DNA of 64,000 nucleotides, from the NCBI GenBank assembly GCA_006503475.1, contig RSEH01000027.1:124001-188000 (forward strand), written 5' to 3'. The translations under genes and the position numbers were made by a program. The DNA is from Stentor roeselii (Eukaryota; Ciliophora; Heterotrichea; Heterotrichida; Stentoridae). The notes under the pieces were generated by a model. That model saw nothing but the letters and a program-made list of their open reading frames with translations, had not been told where the DNA came from and did not search any database. Below, one piece after another: positions 9,300-20,335 of the stretch (positions are counted from its first letter, which is position 1; each line of letters starts with the position of its first letter).

Positions 9300-10346
9300 A
9301 TGAATCATTCCCAAATTGATCAAATCCACCTCAACCAAATCTACACCTGCTCTATTTGTTACCTTCAAAATCAAACCTTAGTTTCAATATCCATTTGTAG
9401 TCACTTGTTCTGCAAAAATTGCATATCAGCCTACCTCGAGTTAAAAATAACAGAAGGCCAAGTGCTTTTCATCCCATGTCCAAATCCAGGTTGCCCTTTA
9501 GAAGTTTCACCCGAATTAATCTCAAGTATCCTTCCTTCATCACTTTCCGAAAAACATTCAAATTTCAGGAAAAAAAAACTCAAAGAAAAAAACCCAAACT
9601 TTCGATGGTGTCCGAAGCCTGACTGTTCAGGAAGTGATTCAAAAACTTCAAAAAATTCTTCAAATAAATTAACATGTTCTTCATGTTCCTTTGAATTTTG
9701 CTTTCTTTGCACGGAAGCCTGGCATAAAGGAAGTCTTTGCAGAAATTTTCAAGGTTTTGATGGAAACATGAAAAGATGTCCGAATTGCAAGGTTTTCATT
9801 GAAAAGTCAAGAGGATGTCCTCAGATGACTTGTCCGACTTGTGGGTTTATGTTTTGTTGGATCTGTGAACAGGGAATGCAGAGTCATCATATTGTCAAAT
9901 GTTTGATGAACTCGAAAAAAGATACTTTTTTTATTTATGTTGCGGTTTTTTTAATTTTTTTTCATTTTTGCGTGTTTTTCTTGTTGCCGATTTTTATTTT
10001 TATGTATCTGGATTTTTTGGATGAAACAAAGAATCAAATTAATTGTTTAAAAAATAGATGCAACTTGAGGATCACTTATTTGGTTTCGACTCTTTTGTCA
10101 CCTGTTGTGGTGGTTATTGCTATTCCGGTTACTTTGGTGGTCTTGGGGATTTATTTTAGTTTTAGTATTGTCTGTGCTTTGTTTGAGAGGAGTAAAAAAG
10201 CTGGATGGGCTGGATTTTTTACTTGTCCTTTTATCTTTTTAGGAGTTACTTGCTTGATTTTGATTGCTGGTGGACTGATTTATGCCCTTTTTCCTGTTGT
10301 TGGAGTGGTTTTATTGATATTCAAAATCATCATAATGCTAAAATAA
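9300..10346 (+). CDS. RBR (RING-IBR-RING) E3 ubiquitin ligase with C-terminal membrane segments
   Basis: A 348-residue RING1-IBR-RING2 ligase. RING1 ligands are C17, C20, C33, H35, C38, C41, C60 and C65. The IBR covers about 88-147 (RWCPKPDCSG, CSSCSFEFCFLC). RING2 spans about 160-189 (CPNCKVFIEKSRGCPQMTC), with C173 at the position of the catalytic cysteine that carries ubiquitin as a thioester in parkin and HOIP. Three hydrophobic stretches follow (about 208-236, 260-288 and 303-345), the layout of the RNF19/RNF144 subgroup anchored in ER or endosomal membranes. No N-terminal inhibitory domain. The ABC1-family gene starts 24 bp downstream on the same strand. Confidence 0.92.
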   Translation: MNHSQIDQIHLNQIYTCSICYLQNQTLVSISICSHLFCKNCISAYLELKITEGQVLFIPCPNPGCPLEVSPELISSILPSSLSEKHSNFRKKKLKEKNPNFRWCPKPDCSGSDSKTSKNSSNKLTCSSCSFEFCFLCTEAWHKGSLCRNFQGFDGNMKRCPNCKVFIEKSRGCPQMTCPTCGFMFCWICEQGMQSHHIVKCLMNSKKDTFFIYVAVFLIFFHFCVFFLLPIFIFMYLDFLDETKNQINCLKNRCNLRITYLVSTLLSPVVVVIAIPVTLVVLGIYFSFSIVCALFERSKKAGWAGFFTCPFIFLGVTCLILIAGGLIYALFPVVGVVLLIFKIIIMLK

Positions 10347-10370
10347 CCTCCATCTTAACCTTCCTAAAAA

Positions 10371-11834
10371 ATGCTGAAAATTCTTAAATTTTCAACCCTA
10401 GCCTTCGGATCATTTGCCTTAACCTACAATTTTTCATCCTCAAAGAAAAAGTCCTATCTCGAAGGTTACATAAACTCTTCAATAAATTCATTCCTAGCCG
10501 CTAAAGTTTTAGCCCAGTCCGTCTTCGACTACACCTACTCCTTGAAAAACCTTGACTACACAAGTGAAGACTACCACAAAGCGCGTTCTGAAGTGAACCG
10601 TCGAGTAGCGAATCGGATTCTGAGTGTAAGCATCCAATCAAGAGGAATTTACTTCAAAGCAGGTCAATACCTCGGCAACTTAGACCGAATAATGCCTTCC
10701 GAATTTACAGAAGTTTTAAGCGTGTTGCAAGATTCAGCTCCTCCTTTAGAATACTCAGAAATCATTGAAGTCCTCAAGCAAGACCTTCCAGGCGCCTTGG
10801 AAAAATTTGAAATGTTTGAAAAAAATGCACTGGCTGCCGCCAGTCTTGCTCAAGTGCATCGGGCGAAGCTGAAGACGGGCGAAATGGTTGCTGTGAAGAT
10901 ACAGTATCCGTTTTTAACTACTCAGACACCTACAGATTTTTTTGTTTTGAAGCAGATTATCAGGGTTTGCAACTTTTTGTTGAAATTTTATGAGTTTAGG
11001 GATATTGACTTGCTTAGCGTTTGGGATACTTTTAAGGATATGTGTATTCAGGAAATAGACTTTTTACATGAGAAGAAAAATTCGGAGGTTACTAGGGAGA
11101 TTTTTTATAAGGAGAAGAGGATTTATGTACCTGGAATGGTTGATGAGTTTTGTAGTTCGAGGGTACTTACTATGGAGTTTGTCACTGGGGCTAAGTCTAA
11201 TGATGTTGAGTTGATTAAGAAAATGGGAATCGACCCTCAAGAAGTTTCAAATATCTTGATAGATGCATTTGCAAAGATGATATTTTTAAAAGGCCATGTA
11301 CATTGTGACCCACATCCAGGAAACATTTTAGTCAGAAAGATGAATGGTTCAGTTCAAGTGATTTTACTAGATCATGGTTTTTATCGATACATTTCTGAAG
11401 ATTTCCGAAAAGATTTCTGTCGACTTTGGCAAGCTTTAGTAAAACTTGACTATAAAGTAGTTGAAGAAATTTCAAATAAACTTGGTTTTGGAGAGTTTTA
11501 TAGATATTTGCCTTTGATTTTCTTGTATCGGACTGTGGACAGTACAAAGCCACTTGGGGAGATTATTACTTTGGAGGAAAAGAGGAAATTGCATAGGCAA
11601 AATGAAATTACTTTCGAAAAAATCACAAAATTGATGCAAAAACTGCCACCTGATATGATTTTTATTGTAAGGACTAGTAATTTGATTGCTATCAATAATT
11701 TGAAACTTGGAGGAAGCACAAGGGAAAGGATTTTGAAATACACGGATGTGTCCTTGATGGGGTTGTTTAGAGGATGGAGGTATTATTGGGAAAAGTTTAA
11801 AATGTTTTTCTTTTTGTTTTATAATAGGTTATAG
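10371..11834 (+). CDS. ABC1/ADCK/UbiB-family atypical kinase
   Basis: A 487-residue protein. The N-terminus has one hydrophobic stretch (FSTLAFGSFALTYNF), possibly a mitochondrial import or anchor sequence. Family motifs are complete: KxGQ (KAGQ, 96-99), the alanine-rich loop AAASLAQVHRAKL at about 155-167 in place of a glycine loop, the ATP lysine in VAVKIQYP (K176), HCDPHPGNILV in the catalytic loop and LLDHGFYR for the metal-binding DFG equivalent. UbiB/ADCK proteins support coenzyme Q synthesis or mitochondrial lipid handling; spacing and length are closest to ADCK1-like members. The base composition of the coding strand changes sharply about a third of the way in (see findings). Confidence 0.9.
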   Translation: MLKILKFSTLAFGSFALTYNFSSSKKKSYLEGYINSSINSFLAAKVLAQSVFDYTYSLKNLDYTSEDYHKARSEVNRRVANRILSVSIQSRGIYFKAGQYLGNLDRIMPSEFTEVLSVLQDSAPPLEYSEIIEVLKQDLPGALEKFEMFEKNALAAASLAQVHRAKLKTGEMVAVKIQYPFLTTQTPTDFFVLKQIIRVCNFLLKFYEFRDIDLLSVWDTFKDMCIQEIDFLHEKKNSEVTREIFYKEKRIYVPGMVDEFCSSRVLTMEFVTGAKSNDVELIKKMGIDPQEVSNILIDAFAKMIFLKGHVHCDPHPGNILVRKMNGSVQVILLDHGFYRYISEDFRKDFCRLWQALVKLDYKVVEEISNKLGFGEFYRYLPLIFLYRTVDSTKPLGEIITLEEKRKLHRQNEITFEKITKLMQKLPPDMIFIVRTSNLIAINNLKLGGSTRERILKYTDVSLMGLFRGWRYYWEKFKMFFFLFYNRL

Positions 11835-12045
11835 ATTAGAGGATTTCAGATTTTTGTAATTGAGAGTGTTTTGATTGTGTATATATGTTGGTATAAATAA
11901 ATCACATAACTTTTTTAATTTGAATTCTTCAGAGTTTTGAAGATGATCAGTTATTATAAGTTTCTATATAAGCCTTATTAGAATTGAAACAAATGTATCT
12001 AAAATCTTTTTTATGATCAAATGAATTATGCTATTCTTATACTAA

Positions 12046-14090
12046 TTATCTGTAATCCTTCGAATTCAGTAAAAAGGTATTTTGCATTATCCATTTCTTG
12101 TTTTTGATTTGGTTTATTTCAATATCATAATTTCCCATATTTTGTATAATCTTTTTATAGTTTTCTTTTTCTAGAATATCATAAATAGCAAGTCCTTTAA
12201 ATGTTTTCGAGAGTATAGAATAATTTTTTTATACCTTATGAAAAAATTTCTTAATACAACACAAATCATAGCTATTCATAAAAATAAACACCCTAAGTGA
12301 TAAAATGATTAAAATCAAATTTGAGATGCCTGAAGCTCTTAGCATTCGATTCAAAATATTATCATTTGAAGATTGATCTTCAAATATAGCAAGACTTCCA
12401 TAAGTTAACAATGAAAAGCAGCAATGAAGAATAACAGCAAATATTAAAGTCTTCAAAACAGTAAAATACATCAACTCATTACTTTTCGATGGTTTTCTAT
12501 GATGATAGTAAATCATGAATTTATCATTTAGATAAATGATAATCAAGAATGCCAAACAAACCCAATTCAACAAAGGGATCCCCCCGGAATACAAGAAGCA
12601 GGTGAATAAAACACTCACAACTTAAGCTGTTCTTTCTGGTAAGTCATATTTCGGGCCAGTGTAAACCTTTTTTAGTTCATACTGAGTAGTTGGAGGCCAG
12701 TGTCTGTTGTACCATATCTTTAAAGCATAGAAAGAGAAAGACAACAATGATTTAATAAGATGAGGACTGAAAAGAGATACAATCATTGTTATCAGAATAT
12801 AGTTCCCTACACTTAAAAACCATTCTCTATTGAAATCATCAAATTGTCCTCTTAATAACCAATCACTTATATATTCAATTTTGAAATTTACAAGTAAAGT
12901 AAACAGAGAAGTATTTATTAACAGAAATATGAACATCTTTAAAAAGAGACTTTGGAAAATAGTACTTCTTGTTTTTGGTTTTTTTAAATTTGTTAAGGTT
13001 TTTAAAACCAATTTCAAAATCAAGTTGACAAATATAATTCCAAATGCCCCAAGAAATTTATAAGTTAAGGCTTCAGTAAGGTACTGAATATAAACACTAC
13101 ATTCATTTGAGTTTTTTATCACAGCACCTCCACTTAAACCTTTACAATAACAGAGTCTTTGATTATCTGATTTCGAATCTCCTTTTTCTTTTGGGTCATA
13201 GTCTTGACAAGACTTGTCAGTTGGCAATTGACTTTGAGCAGTTTTCACATAAAAAATGATGATGAATGTTAATATAAAAATAGCAATTGTGATGGATATT
13301 GAAACAATTGATCTGAGCCACCTCTTTTTTGTACTGAACTCCAAGTTTTCCCAAATAATATCTTCAGGCTCATCAGTTGGTTTCACTTCAACTCTATACT
13401 TCATATTATTCTGATTATATATACTATGATTTTTTCTCTGTATTCTACAAAAAGTTCCACATTTTAATTCTGTATTATTTTTAAGGAATTTTTCTCTAGC
13501 TGGAACTGAATCAAAAAGTTAGAAACACTCTATCGATTTCTAAATCATCAATAGAATTTTCCTCTCACAATTATTGATTTTCTTTTCAAATTCTTCTATT
13601 TTCTTTTTACAAATTGTTTTTTGTTTGGAAAGTTTTAGCAAATTTATCTTATTATTTTTATATTTTCTACTAGTTTGGTTTTCTTTATCTAAAAATTATT
13701 TGAAAGTTTACAGAAATTTATTTTTCTCTCTATTTTTTCAAGTTTAAGAATCAAAGGAAGAAGCTTTCCAAATTTTCTTCCTAGAGATGATATTGTTAAA
13801 TTTTCTATTTCGAAATTATTTTTTAATTTTTGAAGCTCAAGATTTTCTTCATTCTGATTTTCATTGAGTTCATTAGAAAAATCACGGAAAAGTTTTACTT
13901 CAACAGTAAAGTATGAGATTTTCGGATTATTATCAGAGTATTTCCAGATTTCTCTATGACTATAAATGAAAAATATGATGTTGAAAAACAGGAAAATAAA
14001 GGAGTAAAAATTATCTATCATCGAAATGATTTGATAGTTTTTGTCCATTTCATCAAAGTCAAAAGTTTCATTAGAGTTTTAATCTTTTTT
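12046..14090 (-). pseudogene. Decayed OSCA/TMEM63-like channel gene (array copy 1)
   Basis: This is a degraded relative of the intact genes at 14663 and 17692. From 5' to 3' it retains the first loop region (MDKNYQIISMIDNFYSF, from 14048), the cytosolic domain, the EPEDIIWENLEF signature (near 13350), the pore-region helices and a C-terminal tail ending at TAA 12046-12048. Breaks include a CAA-to-TAA change at 12622-12624 (PERTA*VVSVLF against RTAQVVSVLF in copy 2), another stop at 12229-12231 and a disrupted segment at about 13410-13690. The first ~110 residues with the first membrane helix are missing. Because UAA ends ordinary genes throughout the window, these are true nonsense changes rather than recoded glutamine. 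Confidence 0.85.
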
Positions 14091-14662
14091 TATATATTCT
14101 TATTAACTGTTTAATTATTATTAAATGCAATTGTATATAATATTTAATATTAATTTAATAAATTAATACACAAAATAGGTGGCTGTTGCAATTCAAAATA
14201 TGTCTTTCGAAAACAAAATGAATTTTACTTTCTAATCATACGTTTAAAGATAGATAATTATAAATATCCATTAAGTTTAAAATATCTTAAGAAGAAATTT
14301 CCTTTTAGAAATTCTAATATTTATTATAATTACAAACTACAGAATATTAAATATTATAGAAATGACTAGCAGAATGATTTATTACATCTTGATTTCATCA
14401 TTTTACTAAAACAACAATTTAGATGCAGATATGATTATTAAGATTCAATGATTTTGATAAGTTTCTGAATTTTTTTAGAAGCAAATGCATATACTGTAAA
14501 TAAGAAATATCTTACAATTTAATTTATTGAAAATAATAATAAACTTATATTTCAATTTGACAAAGCTTAAATTAGTCCTTTTGTGAAGATAAGATCATAT
14601 ATAATCTCTCACATTTAAAGAAAACTAATCAATAAACTTCTACTATTAAAGCTAATCCTTAT
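14091..14662. other. AT-rich spacer between array copies 1 and 2
   Basis: Very AT-rich with no coding frame. It may hold eroded 5' coding sequence of pseudogene copy 1, but I can see no residual similarity. Confidence 0.4.
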
Positions 14663-17131
14663 CTAAGTACATAAGCTACTTTCATTGAAAAAATAATCAG
14701 AATTTTCAATAGTAGCATTTGCACTATAATCCTTAAACTTCTCCAATTTTTCATTCTTGACCTTAATAGGAATAATAAGTTCTCTCTTCATCTCATTAAT
14801 AATAACCTCATAATTCGGATTATCACTAATATCATATCCAATAATCTGACCATTCTTGAAAACTTCAGCAATCCTCTTCTTTCCACCATCATCAATTTTC
14901 TGATTCAAGAACTTCAAAAGTTGCCTAATACAACAAGAATCAACTAAAACAATCACAATAAACAAAAAAATCGAAAAAAAAATCAAAAACAAATTCGCAA
15001 CTCCAGAAGTTCTTCCTAATCGAAACGCGAAGTTCTCATTAAAAGACCCTCGAAAACTTTCAACATAAGGCGACTGGACATCAAAAATTCCAGGACATCC
15101 ATAAGTGAACATAGAAAAGCAAGAATGAATAACAACAGCAAAAGGTAAAATTTTAATAACAGAAAAATACATCAAATCATTACATTTAGAAGGTTTTCGA
15201 TAGTGATTGTAAATCAGGTACTTATCACTAAAGTAAATAATGACCAAGAATGCCAAACAGACAAAGTTCAAGATAGGAATTCCTCCTGAGTACAAGAAAC
15301 AAGTAAATAAAACACTTACAACTTGTGCAGTTCTTCCTGGCAAGTCAAACTTCGGGCCAATAAAAGATTTATTCATTTCATACTGCGTCGTTGGTGGCCA
15401 CTTCTTCAGATGCCATCGTTTTATCTTGTAATAAGGGTAAAAAATCACAAAGTAAAAAAGATGAGGAGAAGCAAGTGCAACAAGCATAGTAACAAGTATC
15501 GTATTTCCAACACTCAAAAACCATTCTCGGTCAAAATCATCGAATTCTCCTTGAAACACAAATTCACTGAAATTTTTTATTTTCAGATTTACAAGAAAGG
15601 TCAAAATCGAGGTGTTGATAAAAACGATGACAAAAGTCTTTAAAAAAACTCTTCGATAAATCTTGCTTTTGATATCTGTCTTCTCGAAGTTTGTGAAAAT
15701 CTTTATCACGGCTCTGAGGATGAAGTTTATGAAAGTTATTCCAAAGGCTCCGAGAAATTTATAACCGAAGGCTTCTGATAAGTAATGAAGGTACTTTGAA
15801 CAGTTGTCAGACTCGCCAAGGACACTGTACCCGTCAAGGCCTCTGCAGTAGCAAAGTCTTTGAGAGCTTGATTCATAATTTCCTTTAATACTTGGGTCGT
15901 AGTCTCTGCAGCTCTGGTCAGTAGGAAGTCGACTTTGAGCTGTTTTGACGTTGTAGACGATGATGAAAGTAAAGATAAAAATTGAAATTGTTACGAAATA
16001 TGAGATGAATACTCTTAAAAGCTTGTTTTTTGTGTTATATTCCAGGTTTTCCCATATAATGTCTTCTGGTTCTTCTGTTGGTCTTATTTCAATTTGGTAT
16101 TCAAGACCGTCTTGTGCGTATTTTAACTGATTTCTTCTCTGTATTCGAAAAAATTCACCACATAGTTCTTTTGTATAAGTTTTTAAACATGATTTCTTAT
16201 CTTCAATGCTATCGAATACAACAAAAGCTTTTTTTATTTTGAAGTCTTCTAAAGATTTGATTTTTTTACATTTTTTTATCTTTTTTTCACATTTTTTCAG
16301 GTTTTTTTCGAGGTTTTTGATTTTTTTCTTGAGTTTTTCGTGATCTTTTCCTTTTTTACTTATTGAATCCATGAATTCGATCGAAGTTTGGCAGATTAAA
16401 ATTTTTCTGTCTATTTTTTCTTTTTGCATAAAAAGTTTGATTATTTTTCCGAATTTTCTGCTTACTCCGATGCTGTGGACTGTTTTGTTTTCGGTTTCGA
16501 AGTAATTTTTTAACTCGTTTAGGTTTAGGTTTCCTTTTGGAAGGTTTCTTATTTCAATTGCGTAGTCTGAGACTTTAGGATCTGCCTTGTAGTATTTATC
16601 GATTGATCTTCGAGTGTAGAGGAAAAATGAGAGAATGAATAGAAGGAAAAGGAGAGAGTAGCAGAGATCTGAGACCCAAATGTAGTTGTAACTTTTTTTT
16701 ATTTCTGAAGAGGTTCTTGTCTTGTTTGAGTGGTTTCTTTGGCCAAAAGAGTTTCCTATTGTGAGTTGATCAAGCTTGCTTTGCCTTTCGTTACTTCTGT
16801 AATAATCTCCTTGACAGTTTATTACCATCGGGAAGATGCTGATCAGCGAAATTAAAGACATCATCAGAATCAATTGTTTAAGCAAGGTAAAGTGAAGAGC
16901 AGTCCCAAGAGAAGTTTCTGCTATTGTCCAAGTTTCACTCTTCATTATTTCACAGAAAGTTTTTTCTCCACTTAAATTGTAGTAAAGAGAATGGGCTTTT
17001 CGATGTTTCTCAGCTTCTGATATTACAGGAGGTGTGCAAAGGTCTTGTTTTATTTGATTGAAAAATAACTTTTTGTTGAAATATGTTTCGGTTAAGACTT
17101 TGGAGCGTGGTGCTATGTCTGAGCTTCTCAT
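14663..17131 (-). CDS. OSCA/TMEM63-like (RSN1_7TM, DUF221) cation channel, array copy 2
   Basis: An intact 822-residue multi-pass membrane protein, stop TAG. The family layout is present: an N-terminal helix beginning SLGTALHFTLLKQLILMM, a second and third helix near residues 150-180, a large basic cytosolic domain with KKIKKCKK-type runs (about 190-345), then EPEDIIWENLEY (about 353), matching the (A)PxxxxWxNL signature before the RSN1_7TM pore region. Later helices include VLFTCFLYSGGIP (about 608). OSCA and TMEM63 proteins are osmotically or mechanically gated cation channels and lipid scramblase relatives. A surface mechanosensory role is plausible in a contractile ciliate but is inference. 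Copy 3 lies 560 bp upstream in the same orientation. Confidence 0.85.
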   Translation of the reverse strand: MRSSDIAPRSKVLTETYFNKKLFFNQIKQDLCTPPVISEAEKHRKAHSLYYNLSGEKTFCEIMKSETWTIAETSLGTALHFTLLKQLILMMSLISLISIFPMVINCQGDYYRSNERQSKLDQLTIGNSFGQRNHSNKTRTSSEIKKSYNYIWVSDLCYSLLFLLFILSFFLYTRRSIDKYYKADPKVSDYAIEIRNLPKGNLNLNELKNYFETENKTVHSIGVSRKFGKIIKLFMQKEKIDRKILICQTSIEFMDSISKKGKDHEKLKKKIKNLEKNLKKCEKKIKKCKKIKSLEDFKIKKAFVVFDSIEDKKSCLKTYTKELCGEFFRIQRRNQLKYAQDGLEYQIEIRPTEEPEDIIWENLEYNTKNKLLRVFISYFVTISIFIFTFIIVYNVKTAQSRLPTDQSCRDYDPSIKGNYESSSQRLCYCRGLDGYSVLGESDNCSKYLHYLSEAFGYKFLGAFGITFINFILRAVIKIFTNFEKTDIKSKIYRRVFLKTFVIVFINTSILTFLVNLKIKNFSEFVFQGEFDDFDREWFLSVGNTILVTMLVALASPHLFYFVIFYPYYKIKRWHLKKWPPTTQYEMNKSFIGPKFDLPGRTAQVVSVLFTCFLYSGGIPILNFVCLAFLVIIYFSDKYLIYNHYRKPSKCNDLMYFSVIKILPFAVVIHSCFSMFTYGCPGIFDVQSPYVESFRGSFNENFAFRLGRTSGVANLFLIFFSIFLFIVIVLVDSCCIRQLLKFLNQKIDDGGKKRIAEVFKNGQIIGYDISDNPNYEVIINEMKRELIIPIKVKNEKLEKFKDYSANATIENSDYFFNESSLCT

Positions 17132-17691
17132 TTTATAATATATTTCTTTATTATATGATAAATCAGCATAGTTTGAATTATCTTAAATAAAATACTCTTT
17201 AAAATCATGTCAGGGCTTTTGATATTTTATAGCGAAAATATATCCAGAGTCGATACTATAAAAAAGTCATTCATTGAATTTATTAAGCATTTAATTTTAC
17301 AATTAAAACTTATCAATATTTTCAGGAATTAATTCAAGACTATCTATAATCAAAATATTATCCTTATTAAATTAGATTAAAGAGTTGGTATCTTTCTTTA
17401 AGTTATCTAATTCTAAATAACTCTGGACTGTTTCAGGTATTTCAATTCAAATAAAAAAAAATTTGAAATTTTGATACATCGATATGATTAAATAACAAAA
17501 AATATTCAAATTCTTATCCAATAAATTCAATATAAATAATATTCTACAGAAGATCTCTCCAAAATTTGAATTATTTATTCTATTTACCATTAAAAAGAAA
17601 TATCTCTAACACTCAACTTTCTTTCAAACAACGATACCTATAATGTGAAAATTTGAAGTTAAAGCAAAACTAATATCCTTAATATTTAATC
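17132..17691. other. AT-rich spacer between array copies 2 and 3
   Basis: No coding frame or RNA gene seen. It contains the promoter side of copy 2 and the 3' flank of copy 3. Confidence 0.4.
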
Positions 17692-20142
17692 CTATATTCG
17701 ATGATCATCTTGAATATTATTTAATTGTTTGAATTCCTCAACAATATCTTTATAGTCTTCATTATGAGTGATATCATAACTGGAGAGTCCATTTTTTATA
17801 AGATCTGAATATAAATAACTTTTTGCATTCAATTCAGTTCTTTCACTTTCAAACGAAAGCCTATTCAGATTATTCCTATCACTTCTATTTGAATCAATAT
17901 TATTAATCAATATAAAATTTGTCAAGTATTCATTCCTCTTCCTCATTAAGTAAGGATGCAAGAATAATATAATCAAAGCAACAACAGCAGTTAAAAGTAT
18001 TAAAATCATATTCGAAATCCCCGAAGCCCTTTCAAGTCGATTAGCAACATTTTCAGTTAGAGTTTTATGAAAAACTTCAGAATGCGCAGACTTAATCTGA
18101 AAAATCGAAGGACTTCCATAAGTATAAAACGAGAAGCAACAATGTAAGAAAACAGCTAAAGGCAATATCTTAATCACTGTGAAGTACATCAAATCATTAC
18201 TTTTTTCTGGAGCTCTGAAATGTTTGTAGAGCAAGAACAAATCAGAGAAATAAATAATGACTAAAAACACTAAACAAACCAAGTTTAACAGTGGAATTCC
18301 TCCTGAGTAAAGAAAACACGTGAAAAATACATTGATGACTTGAGCAGTTCTTCCTGGCAGGTCAAATTTCGGTCTTTTAAATATTTTATTGATTTTATAT
18401 TGATTTAAAGGCCTCCACAAATGAAAATACTTCCTCTTGAACCACCCATAAGACCCAATAAAGACCATATAAAGTAAATGAGGTGAGAATAAAGACACAA
18501 GCATCACTGCAAGGATATAATTTCCCACATTCAAAAACCATTCTCGATCAAAATCATCAAAACCTCTCTCTGTCGACGACTCAATACCAGAAATCTTCAG
18601 GTTAATCAAATAAGTAAGAATTGAAGTATTAATAAAAGTCACAATGAAAATCTTTAAAAAAACTCTTTGATTTATCTGACTTCTTATTTTTGGTTTCTCG
18701 AAAGCTGTGAGTTTGCAAATTATTATCCTTAAGATTAAGTTCACGATTGTAATTCCGAAAGCGCTGAGGAACTTTAAGGTCATTGCTTGTGAAAGGTACT
18801 CGATGTACACTGAACACGTATCAGAGTTGTTAAGCATTTCACTGCCGCTGAGACCTCTGCAGTAACAAAGTCGTTCATCTGAGGATTTTGAAGAGCCTTT
18901 TGAGTTTCCAGAGTAATCTTTACAGGTGTCGTCTGAGGGTATTCGACTTTGAGCGGTTTTTACGTAGTAAATCATGATGATTGATAAGGAAAATACTATT
19001 ATTGTTATTAATAATGATATTGTCACTCGAACTAATCGGTTAAATTTGCTGTATTCAAGGTTTTCCCATATTATGTCTGAGGGCTCGTGAGTAGGTTTTA
19101 TGTCAAGTGATAGTCTTTCATTATTATGAGTAATAATTCTTCTGTTTTTTTTTAGCAATCTTAAACAGCCGCAACGGTATTTATTGTAATTTTTTAGTTC
19201 TTTTTCTTTATGTTCAATATTCTTATAAACGATATAAGCACGACTGACTGAAAGATCATTCAGTGGCTTATTATTTTTACAGTTTTCTATCTTAACTTGA
19301 TATTTTTTAATATTTCTTGTCAACTTCCTGATTTTTTTCCTTTGTTTATCTATTATTGTTTGAATCTTTTCACGGTTTGCGTCGATTTCGTAGTTATCGA
19401 TATTTCTTTTTAAATATTCGACAAATTTATTTTTAATTTCAATCTTTCGCTTAATTTTAGTTTTTCGACTATACAAATCCAAGATTTTCCCGAATTTTCT
19501 TCCAAAAACAAATTGAATTAAATTTTTCTCATGTTCAAATTCTTTTCTAAACTCTTCTTCGTTATAATTTTTATCTGAAAATCCTTTAACTTCAACTGCA
19601 AAGTCTGAAATTTTAGGTTGATTAATGTTTAATTCTTTTAAATAACTGTGAGTATAAAAGAAAAACCCAAGAATAAAACCAAGTGAAATTAAAACATAGA
19701 ATAAATCAGTAACCCAAATAATTTTATAATTTTTATCCATTTTCTCTGAGTCAAGCTCTTGATTTGAGTCATTTCTGACTCCGTAAATATTTCCTATTAA
19801 AAGCTGGTCAAGGCGACTTTGTCTTTCATAGCTTTTGTAATAACCGTCTTGTGAATTTATTATTATTTGAATGATACTAAATATTGATGTGACGGTTATC
19901 ATTAGGATTAACTGTTTGAGTAGAGTGAAGTGAAGTGCCGTCCCTAGTGAAGATTTTTTTATGTCCCAGGTATTCCAGTAGGGAGATTTTTTTTCTGGAA
20001 TTTTAAGTCTCTGATTTTCACGAAAGTTTAAAGCTTGATCGTTAGTTTTTGATGGTGTTTCTGTTTCTATAAGCTTTTTGGTGAATTTACTTGCTTGACT
20101 TACCTCAAGAGATCCATAGGGATTATTATTTGGGTTTGCCAT
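17692..20142 (-). CDS. OSCA/TMEM63-like (RSN1_7TM, DUF221) cation channel, array copy 3
   Basis: An intact 816-residue paralogue of copy 2, stop TAG. It shares SLGTALHFTLLKQLILM near the start, the YERQSRLDQLLIGN segment, EPSDIIWENLEYS (about 351), AQSRIPSDDTCKDYSGN with conserved extracellular cysteines, FDDFDREWFLNVGNYIL, and FLYSGGIPLLNLVCLVF (about 607-625). Cytosolic domain and tail have diverged most from copy 2, suggesting different regulation rather than a very recent copy. The start at 20142 follows TATTAAAATGG. Decayed copy 4 ends only 193 bp upstream. Confidence 0.85.
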   Translation of the reverse strand: MANPNNNPYGSLEVSQASKFTKKLIETETPSKTNDQALNFRENQRLKIPEKKSPYWNTWDIKKSSLGTALHFTLLKQLILMITVTSIFSIIQIIINSQDGYYKSYERQSRLDQLLIGNIYGVRNDSNQELDSEKMDKNYKIIWVTDLFYVLISLGFILGFFFYTHSYLKELNINQPKISDFAVEVKGFSDKNYNEEEFRKEFEHEKNLIQFVFGRKFGKILDLYSRKTKIKRKIEIKNKFVEYLKRNIDNYEIDANREKIQTIIDKQRKKIRKLTRNIKKYQVKIENCKNNKPLNDLSVSRAYIVYKNIEHKEKELKNYNKYRCGCLRLLKKNRRIITHNNERLSLDIKPTHEPSDIIWENLEYSKFNRLVRVTISLLITIIVFSLSIIMIYYVKTAQSRIPSDDTCKDYSGNSKGSSKSSDERLCYCRGLSGSEMLNNSDTCSVYIEYLSQAMTLKFLSAFGITIVNLILRIIICKLTAFEKPKIRSQINQRVFLKIFIVTFINTSILTYLINLKISGIESSTERGFDDFDREWFLNVGNYILAVMLVSLFSPHLLYMVFIGSYGWFKRKYFHLWRPLNQYKINKIFKRPKFDLPGRTAQVINVFFTCFLYSGGIPLLNLVCLVFLVIIYFSDLFLLYKHFRAPEKSNDLMYFTVIKILPLAVFLHCCFSFYTYGSPSIFQIKSAHSEVFHKTLTENVANRLERASGISNMILILLTAVVALIILFLHPYLMRKRNEYLTNFILINNIDSNRSDRNNLNRLSFESERTELNAKSYLYSDLIKNGLSSYDITHNEDYKDIVEEFKQLNNIQDDHRI

Positions 20143-20335
20143 TTTAATATTATGAGGATATATTTTAGATTAAAATGTAGAATCTACTATGTTATAATCA
20201 GAATCCAGATAATTTAGTGCCTAGTTCTGGATATACTAATTTTCTGGAAATACCTGAAATCTAAAAAAGACATAATTCTTTGAATTAGTCTAAAATTTAC
20301 CCAAATAAATGACAAGGAAATGGTCTCCACCTTAG

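Noticed and set aside
12046-14090. Stops in channel copy 1 explained by introns or stop reassignment
   Set aside because: No 15-nt GT...AG segment spans the TAA at 12622-12624 or 12229-12231, and intact paralogues have a sense codon at the first. It is a pseudogene.
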